From the NCBI GenBank assembly GCA_913046805.1, contig CAJWTA010000029.1, positions 1-11,581 of the forward strand: a DNA stretch of 11,581 nucleotides, written 5' to 3'. Positions 6,226-11,581 of this stretch are shown here, one piece after another (position 1 is the stretch's first letter; each line of letters opens with the position of its first letter). The notes under the pieces are model-generated. The model ran no database searches and had not been told where the DNA came from. It saw nothing but the letters and a program-made list of their open reading frames with translations. A program made the position numbers and the translations under genes. Source of the DNA: an uncultured Fidelibacterota bacterium (GTDB taxonomy: Bacteria > Marinisomatota > Marinisomatia > Marinisomatales > TCS55).

Positions 6226-9200
6226 ATGAAAAGTTGGTTTCTAAAATGGGGATTACTAACGGTCCTTGTATATGCAGGTCAAAACGATAAAACGCTATCT
6301 TTTGAAACTTCAGAGGGTACATTAATAAGTGTTGATGTTTCGCCAAATGGTAAAACAATAGCGTTTGATTTGCTGGGTCATATTTATTTAATGCCTTCAA
6401 ATGGAGGAAATGCAGAGGCTATAACTAAAGGGACCTCGTGGAATATGTTTCCCCGGTTTAGCCCTGATGGAGAAAAAATATTATTTACTTCTGATAGAAG
6501 TGGAAGTGATGATTTATGGGTACAAGAAATTAAAACCGGTGAGATGCAAAATATCAGCAAAATGGATAATCCGGTTCACCAAGGAACTTGGTCTATTAGT
6601 GGAAAGCATGTATTTGGAACGGAACTTAATATGAAAGTTCGCCACCCTGTTTACTTATTTAACATGTATGGTAAAAAACAAGAAATCATCCCTGCGGGAT
6701 CAAGGGCACCAGTGACTCATTTTGCCATGCACCCTTCAAACGGCCTTGTATATTTTGCTCATGGAGATGCACCGCTCTACAGAAGTGGAGACAGAATCAA
6801 AACTTATAATATGAAAAATGGTGAAATTGAAATTTACATTGATAGACCGGGTGGAGCAGCGAACCCTACAATTTCAAGAGACGGTAAATTTTTAGCATAT
6901 ATTCATCGCGACGATAGGCAAACAGTTTTAGTTGTTAGAAATATTGAAACAAATGAAGAAAAAATAGTAAGCAGAAATCTTGACTATGACAGAATGGATA
7001 GTGGAAGTTTTTATGGTTCGTATACGAATATGAGCTGGCACCCAAACAACAAAGAGATCTTTATTTCATATGGCGGAGGGATTCATGCAGTGAATGTGAT
7101 TACGTCAAAAACAAAAAAAATAAAATTTTCTGCAAAGGTAAAGCGTCAAATAAAAGAGACAATTCGTTTTAAAGTAGATATTCCAAAAGATAACACCAAT
7201 ACTAGGTCTCATCGTTGGTCACAACAAACACCTGCAGGAATACTTTATGAAGCACTGGGCGACCTCTATTTGAAAAATGGTTCCAAAATAAAAAATCTAA
7301 CCAATTCTACCGATCACGAGACCAGTCCATATTATGATCCAAAGTCACGAAAAGTATATTACGCAACTTGGAACGACAAAGAGATGGGTGCCGTCTATCA
7401 AGTTGACTTGAGCGGAAATAAGAAGAAAAGAATTACCCAAAAACCTAGTCAGTATGGATCGATTGTTGTTTCAAACGATGGAGCTATTGCTTACATACGT
7501 GGCGCTGGGTCATTAATGAACGGGGTACATCTTGAAAGGCAAAAAGATTTTGAATTAGTGCTGAATACCAATGGCAAGGAAAAAGTCATAGCTCAAATCA
7601 CATGGAGTGGAAATAGATATGCAAAAAGACCACCAACCATTTACTTTGGTGGGGATAGCAAAATATACTTTTCAGATTACGTTGGAGATGTGTTAACCTT
7701 GAAATCAATCTCAAGATCCGGTCTTGATGAAAAAGAAATATATAAATTTCCTCACGCTACAAGAGCGATTATATCACCAAACATGGATTGGGTTGCATTT
7801 AGAGAATATCACAGAAGTTTTATCACCCCTTTTGAATATATTGGTAAGCCTACATCGGTCAGCGCAGAGGATGGTCTTGGCTTTACTCGTCGAGTAGACG
7901 AAAAATATGATGGAGATTTTATGTCTTGGTCACCTGATGGAAGATCTTTGTTATGGACTCGAGGCAAATATCATTATGAAAAATCTTTAAGTGCTATAAT
8001 TGAACAGAAATCCAAGATAACAAAGAATGATATATCTTTTTCATATGATATTAACAAGCCAGCGGGTACAATAGTTTTTAAAAATGTAAGAGTATTAACT
8101 ATGAACAATGACAAGGATATTCTTGAGGGTGTATCTATATTGGTAAGAAATAATAAAATCATTAGCGTTGGAGATGATGTTAGAGTTCCAAAAACTGCAA
8201 AAGTTTTTGATATGGAAGGGATGACTATAATGCCGGGAATGTTTGATGCGCATGGTCATTATGGTAGTCCTATTTCTGCTTTAAATGTTATTGAGCAGAA
8301 TCTTTATGGGCTTAAAGCAAATCTTGCCTACGGCGTAACAACAATGTATGATGTATATGGGACGACCCAGAAAGATTTTTGGGTTTCAGATATGCTTCGA
8401 AAAGGAGACATAGATGGTCCCAGAATCTTTTCAGTTGGAGACCCAATTTTTGTAACAAAGTATCGAACAAAAATGTATCGTCCAATAAAAACACTCAGCG
8501 ATGCATTAGAACATGTTCAGTTTAATAAAGATCACGGTGCAACTGCTGTAAAAGATTATTCAAATCACAATCGAATTGCACGACAACATCTTGTTGAGGC
8601 TTCTAGGCAATTGGGTGTTAATGTTGTTAGTGAGTCTTTTTCAAATCCTCAAATGAATTTAACGCAATTGGTGGATGGTTTTACTGGGTTGGAACATACA
8701 ATGGGTTTAGAGCCCATTTATGAAGACGTAATTCAGTTGTTGAAGAGTACTGATATTGGAATAACCCCAACATTTATTGTTGTTTACAATGGACCTTCTG
8801 GAGAAACCTATTTCTATCAATCAGAAAGACTTTGGGAAGATAATAAATTATTAAACTTCTTCAGAAAAGATGAGCTAATTAGACTTCGACGCCCAAATTT
8901 TTATTGGCCCGATGATCACTACGCTGCCCAGATGGGTGTCACAATGAAGAAATTATACGATAGAGGGATAACGATGCAGATGGGCGCTCATGGCAATATG
9001 ATGGGATTGGGAGCACATTGGGAAATGGAATTATTTACACACGGAAGCTTTTCGAATTATGATGCAATTGAAATAGCAACAATCAATGGATTTAAGCATC
9101 ACGGCCTTGATCACATTCTTGGGTCAATAGAACCAGGGAAGCTTGCGGATTTTGTTATTATGCGAAAAAATCCGCTTGAAAATATTAGGAATACTAGATC

Positions 9201-9303
9201 TATTGAATACGTTGTTAAGAATGGTGTTGTTTACAGTGGGAAGGACGCATCAAGAGTATTTCCGAATCCAAAACCTTCTGTGAGGCTGTATTTCAAAAGA
9301 TAG
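6226..9303 (+). CDS. Secreted amidohydrolase with N-terminal TolB-like beta-propeller
   Basis: The protein has 1025 residues and a likely signal peptide (first 18 or so, ending VYAGQ). Residues about 25-600 form a TolB/PD40-type propeller with blades marked by VSPNGKTIAF, FSPDGEKILFTSDR, ISRDGKFLAYI and WSPDGRSLLW. Residues about 615-1010 are an amidohydrolase: the small beta domain (TIVFKNVRVLTMN), then HGH at 676-678, K776 (AVKDY, possible carboxylated Lys), E803 (VVSES), H824 (GLEHT), H922 (MGAHG) and H931 (AHWEME), ending in GSIEPGKLADFVIM. The position that holds His on strand 5 in classic members is Glu here, and the usual strand-8 Asp lies where GAHG is found; as I recall, this variant pattern is typical of propeller-linked members. 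These are thought to cleave amide or peptide-like bonds outside the cytoplasm, but substrates are largely unknown. It is divergent from the minus-strand operon. Confidence 0.93.
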   Translation: MKSWFLKWGLLTVLVYAGQNDKTLSFETSEGTLISVDVSPNGKTIAFDLLGHIYLMPSNGGNAEAITKGTSWNMFPRFSPDGEKILFTSDRSGSDDLWVQEIKTGEMQNISKMDNPVHQGTWSISGKHVFGTELNMKVRHPVYLFNMYGKKQEIIPAGSRAPVTHFAMHPSNGLVYFAHGDAPLYRSGDRIKTYNMKNGEIEIYIDRPGGAANPTISRDGKFLAYIHRDDRQTVLVVRNIETNEEKIVSRNLDYDRMDSGSFYGSYTNMSWHPNNKEIFISYGGGIHAVNVITSKTKKIKFSAKVKRQIKETIRFKVDIPKDNTNTRSHRWSQQTPAGILYEALGDLYLKNGSKIKNLTNSTDHETSPYYDPKSRKVYYATWNDKEMGAVYQVDLSGNKKKRITQKPSQYGSIVVSNDGAIAYIRGAGSLMNGVHLERQKDFELVLNTNGKEKVIAQITWSGNRYAKRPPTIYFGGDSKIYFSDYVGDVLTLKSISRSGLDEKEIYKFPHATRAIISPNMDWVAFREYHRSFITPFEYIGKPTSVSAEDGLGFTRRVDEKYDGDFMSWSPDGRSLLWTRGKYHYEKSLSAIIEQKSKITKNDISFSYDINKPAGTIVFKNVRVLTMNNDKDILEGVSILVRNNKIISVGDDVRVPKTAKVFDMEGMTIMPGMFDAHGHYGSPISALNVIEQNLYGLKANLAYGVTTMYDVYGTTQKDFWVSDMLRKGDIDGPRIFSVGDPIFVTKYRTKMYRPIKTLSDALEHVQFNKDHGATAVKDYSNHNRIARQHLVEASRQLGVNVVSESFSNPQMNLTQLVDGFTGLEHTMGLEPIYEDVIQLLKSTDIGITPTFIVVYNGPSGETYFYQSERLWEDNKLLNFFRKDELIRLRRPNFYWPDDHYAAQMGVTMKKLYDRGITMQMGAHGNMMGLGAHWEMELFTHGSFSNYDAIEIATINGFKHHGLDHILGSIEPGKLADFVIMRKNPLENIRNTRSIEYVVKNGVVYSGKDASRVFPNPKPSVRLYFKR

Positions 9304-9371
9304 ATATTCGGTAAAATTGCGCAAACCAATTGTCCTTTATGCTGAATTCCTTTTGTAGTGTAAATTTTTGA

Positions 9372-11102
9372 ATGAAAAAAATATTCTTTTTTCTAAAGAG
9401 CAACTTAGACGAAATCAATCCACGTCCCAATTTAGTCTCTCTTAGTTCCAATGTTAAAAACGATCTATTGGCAGGAGTAACGGTTGGCATTATAGCACTG
9501 CCTCTTGCTCTTGCATTTGGAGAAATTTCTCAACTTGGTCCAGTTGCTGGGATTTGGGGTGCCATAGCTGGTGGAATTATTGGTGGTTTCTTCGGGGGAT
9601 GTATGGTCGGTGTCAGTGGCCCAACGGCGCCAAAAGCTGCTCAGATCGCGGGTTTTATGTCGTTCTTCGTAATCGGAGAGATGAACAATCCGGATCTTAT
9701 TGCTGCATTCTCTATCATTTTTTTAAGCGGGCTAATCCTTGTGTTGATTTCGCTTTTAAAAATTTCGCGATTCATTCACTACACTCCTTATCCCGTAATA
9801 GCTGGATTTATGTGCGGCATTGGAGTGATAGTTATCCTTACTCAATTAAATGCCTTTGTTGGTCTTGAAGTGCAATCAAGTATTCATGATGTCATTATAA
9901 ATATAGCTTATACGCTGCAGAATTATAATGCAGATGCTTTACTGGTATCTCTGCCATGCTTATTGATATTATTTTTATGGCCTTACCTAGCTAAAAGAAT
10001 AGAATGGCTCGCGACCATTCCAGCTCCTTTAACTGCATTAATTGTTGGTACGAGTATAGCTTATTCTATGAATTTAAATATACCATACATTGGCGATAAA
10101 ATGGGCAGTGCTGTTGAAAGCAAGGTCTTTAACTTTTACATACCTAATTTTACTAGAATTGGAGAATTTTTTCTTCCTGCAATGGCGCTAGCTGGTCTAG
10201 CTATTTTAGATAGTTTGCTTAGTTGTAAGGTTGCTGATAATTTAACGAACACTCGTCACAGTAGCGATCGAGAGACATTTGGTCAAGGTATGGCAAATAT
10301 GGCAGCAGGTTTATTTGGAGGTGTTACTACAGCCACAGCCACAATGCGAACAGTAGCTAATATTAAATTTGGAGCCAAAACACCTCTAGCTTCGATAGTT
10401 CACGGCCTAACATTATTAGCGATCTTACTTGGAATGGGGTCGTTGGTTGCTCTTATTCCAACCGCTTGTTTGGCGGCAATTTTATTTAAGGTGGGTATAG
10501 AAATTATGGATTACAGGATTCTACCTTTTTTAAAAAAAATCCCGTTAACAGATTTATTTATATTTACTATTGTGTTATTTGTAACAGTTTTTGAAGACTT
10601 GATGATTGCTATCGTAATTGGAATAGTTTTTGCAGTTTTTAAAAGGAGAAACGAAATGAAATCTCTTATTAAGTTCAAATCAAAGATCTTAGTAAGTGGC
10701 TTGAAGGGAACTGAATTTGAACCCAAGAATTTTGAGAGCTCTATGCTTGATGAAATACCGGTTCGTTTACTAAAGCCAATGGGTCCTTTATTTTTTGGCT
10801 CTGTAGAACCAATGATTGAATCGTATAACTTAACAAAACAACACGAAATATTAATTGTGGACTTAAGCAGCGTTTCAATGGTTGACCTAACAGGTGTTTT
10901 TGCCTTAGAAGATCTGATTAAAAATGCTATGATGAAAAATATAGAAGTATTTATAATTAATATTGAACCACAAATAGAAAAAATTTTATTGGAATTAGGC
11001 TTCAATAAGAATATAGGATCTGACAACTTTAAAGCCTCAAGAAAAAGCATAATGCCTATTTTAGAAAAGCGTTATGATCTACTCTCAAGATCGCAGTCAT
11101 AG
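9372..11102 (+). CDS. SulP-family anion transporter with C-terminal STAS domain
   Basis: The protein has 576 residues, normal for bacterial SulP proteins that carry sulfate, bicarbonate or dicarboxylates across the inner membrane. The start fits: a short cytoplasmic N-terminus, then KNDLLAGVTVGIIALPLAL, the typical first helix. Other family marks are VSGPTAPKAA (81-90, anion-binding helix 3), HYTPYPVIAGFMCGIGVIV, and LDSLLSCKVADNLTNTRH with D280 on helix 8, followed by a GQGMANMAAGLFGG segment. About a dozen hydrophobic helices run to about residue 425. The STAS domain (about 460-565) contains GPLFFGSVEP and VDLSSVSMVDLTGVFAL. K88 sits one turn after the GPT of the binding helix, where related proteins, as I recall, carry a neutral residue. 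There is no Shine-Dalgarno site. It lies 68 bp after the amidohydrolase gene with no clear terminator between. The family is certain; the ion is not known. Confidence 0.96.
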   Translation: MKKIFFFLKSNLDEINPRPNLVSLSSNVKNDLLAGVTVGIIALPLALAFGEISQLGPVAGIWGAIAGGIIGGFFGGCMVGVSGPTAPKAAQIAGFMSFFVIGEMNNPDLIAAFSIIFLSGLILVLISLLKISRFIHYTPYPVIAGFMCGIGVIVILTQLNAFVGLEVQSSIHDVIINIAYTLQNYNADALLVSLPCLLILFLWPYLAKRIEWLATIPAPLTALIVGTSIAYSMNLNIPYIGDKMGSAVESKVFNFYIPNFTRIGEFFLPAMALAGLAILDSLLSCKVADNLTNTRHSSDRETFGQGMANMAAGLFGGVTTATATMRTVANIKFGAKTPLASIVHGLTLLAILLGMGSLVALIPTACLAAILFKVGIEIMDYRILPFLKKIPLTDLFIFTIVLFVTVFEDLMIAIVIGIVFAVFKRRNEMKSLIKFKSKILVSGLKGTEFEPKNFESSMLDEIPVRLLKPMGPLFFGSVEPMIESYNLTKQHEILIVDLSSVSMVDLTGVFALEDLIKNAMMKNIEVFIINIEPQIEKILLELGFNKNIGSDNFKASRKSIMPILEKRYDLLSRSQS

Positions 11103-11114
11103 TTTGATCTTCAT

Positions 11115-11581
11115 ATGAAAATTGTTTTACTAGAACCATATTTTTCCGGTTCTCATAAATCGTGGGCTTTGGGTTTGCAGTCTTATAGTGAGCATCAAAT
11201 AAAAATTATTTCGCTACCTGGTAGATTTTGGAAATGGAGAATGAGGGGAGGGGCTATTACCTTAGCGAATGATTTTATGAGAATGAATTACGAAGCAGAT
11301 CTGATACTTGCGACCGATATGTTGGACCTTACTACATTTTTAAGCCTCACAAGAGTGCGCACTTCTAATATTCCTACAGCAATATATTTCCATGAAAATC
11401 AACTCTCTTATCCATTGCCAAAAAATAATAATGATTTGCAAAATAAACACAATCGACATTATGGATTTATCAATATTTGTTCCGCTTTAGCCGCAGATCA
11501 TATATTATATAATTCAAATTATCACAACGAATCATTTCATAAGGAAGGGTTAAAATTTTTAAAGAATTTCCCTGATAATAA
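11115..11581 (+). CDS. DUF3524 glycosyltransferase, tRNA-queuosine alpha-mannosyltransferase-like (3' end missing)
   Basis: The window ends inside this gene; 155 residues are visible from ATG 11115. The N-terminal domain matches the DUF3524 / GTDC1 (QTMAN) family: EPYFSGSHKSW (7-17), LPGRFWKWRMRGG (34-46), an ADLILATDMLDLTTFL stretch (61-76), FHENQLSYP (92-100), then HYGFINICSALAAD and ILYNSNYHNESF (115-141). In animals the family member mannosylates queuosine in tRNA-Asp; many bacteria carry homologues with the same annotation. The missing half should hold the GT4-type nucleotide-sugar-binding domain. The gene starts 12 bases after the SulP stop, so the two are probably co-transcribed, though no functional tie is obvious. 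No Shine-Dalgarno site is visible. The family call is firm; the exact sugar and tRNA substrate in this organism is inferred. Confidence 0.9.
   Translation, partial: MKIVLLEPYFSGSHKSWALGLQSYSEHQIKIISLPGRFWKWRMRGGAITLANDFMRMNYEADLILATDMLDLTTFLSLTRVRTSNIPTAIYFHENQLSYPLPKNNNDLQNKHNRHYGFINICSALAADHILYNSNYHNESFHKEGLKFLKNFPDN

Noticed and set aside
9317..9324. TTGCGCAA palindrome between the amidohydrolase and SulP genes.
   Set aside because: Only 8 bp, with no loop, T tract or repeat nearby; expected by chance. No convincing promoter or terminator was found in this 68-bp gap.
10511..11050. A 179-codon open frame on the minus strand opposite the 3' part of the SulP gene.
   Set aside because: Its translation is low-complexity (Ile, Lys, Ser rich) with no family features, and the opposite strand is a clear SulP/STAS coding region. 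It is an antisense shadow.

Overview
This AT-rich window is almost entirely coding. It looks like a Gram-negative chromosome, probably from an uncultivated marine FCB-group bacterium (Marinimicrobia- or Bacteroidota-like). Reasons: secreted amidohydrolases with TolB-type propellers, an M1 peptidase joined to an outer-membrane barrel, Sec and Tat signal peptides, and mostly poor Shine-Dalgarno sites. The taxonomic call is inference; there is no marker gene here. No rRNA, tRNA, CRISPR array, insertion sequence or phage gene was seen.

Layout. (1) Positions 1-2747, plus strand: the 3' part of an M1 metallopeptidase with a barrel-like C-terminus, then a 256-residue secreted or membrane protein of unknown function. 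(2) Positions 2750-6126, minus strand: a three-gene operon read in the order secreted dienelactone-hydrolase-like protein, enolase-superfamily (mandelate racemase/muconate lactonizing type) enzyme, Tat-exported class V aminotransferase-fold enzyme. Its 3' end meets the plus-strand gene tail to tail with 2 bp between stop codons, and a long hairpin lies at that junction. (3) Positions 6127-6225: a 99-bp divergent promoter region with a 17-bp palindrome. (4) Positions 6226-9303, plus strand: a 1025-residue secreted TolB-propeller amidohydrolase. (5) Positions 9372 to the end: a SulP anion transporter with a STAS domain, closely followed by the start of a DUF3524 glycosyltransferase related to tRNA-queuosine mannosyltransferase.

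How the genes may work together. The minus-strand operon and the divergent amidohydrolase share one short control region. They encode two or three predicted exported hydrolases or PLP enzymes and one cytoplasmic enolase-superfamily enzyme. This fits a scavenging module: exported enzymes open or trim an amide, lactone or ester-bearing compound, and the cytoplasmic enzyme dehydrates or epimerises the product. The enolase member most resembles the cis-3-hydroxyproline dehydratase group, but the substrate cannot be settled from sequence alone. The peptidase, the SulP transporter and the tRNA-modifying enzyme look like separate housekeeping functions.

Every protein-coding gene matches a recognisable fold or family except the 256-residue protein at 1977-2747. 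No clearly new system is evident. The best candidates for follow-up are the peptidase-barrel fusion, the divergent cluster with its palindrome, and the hairpin at the convergent junction.
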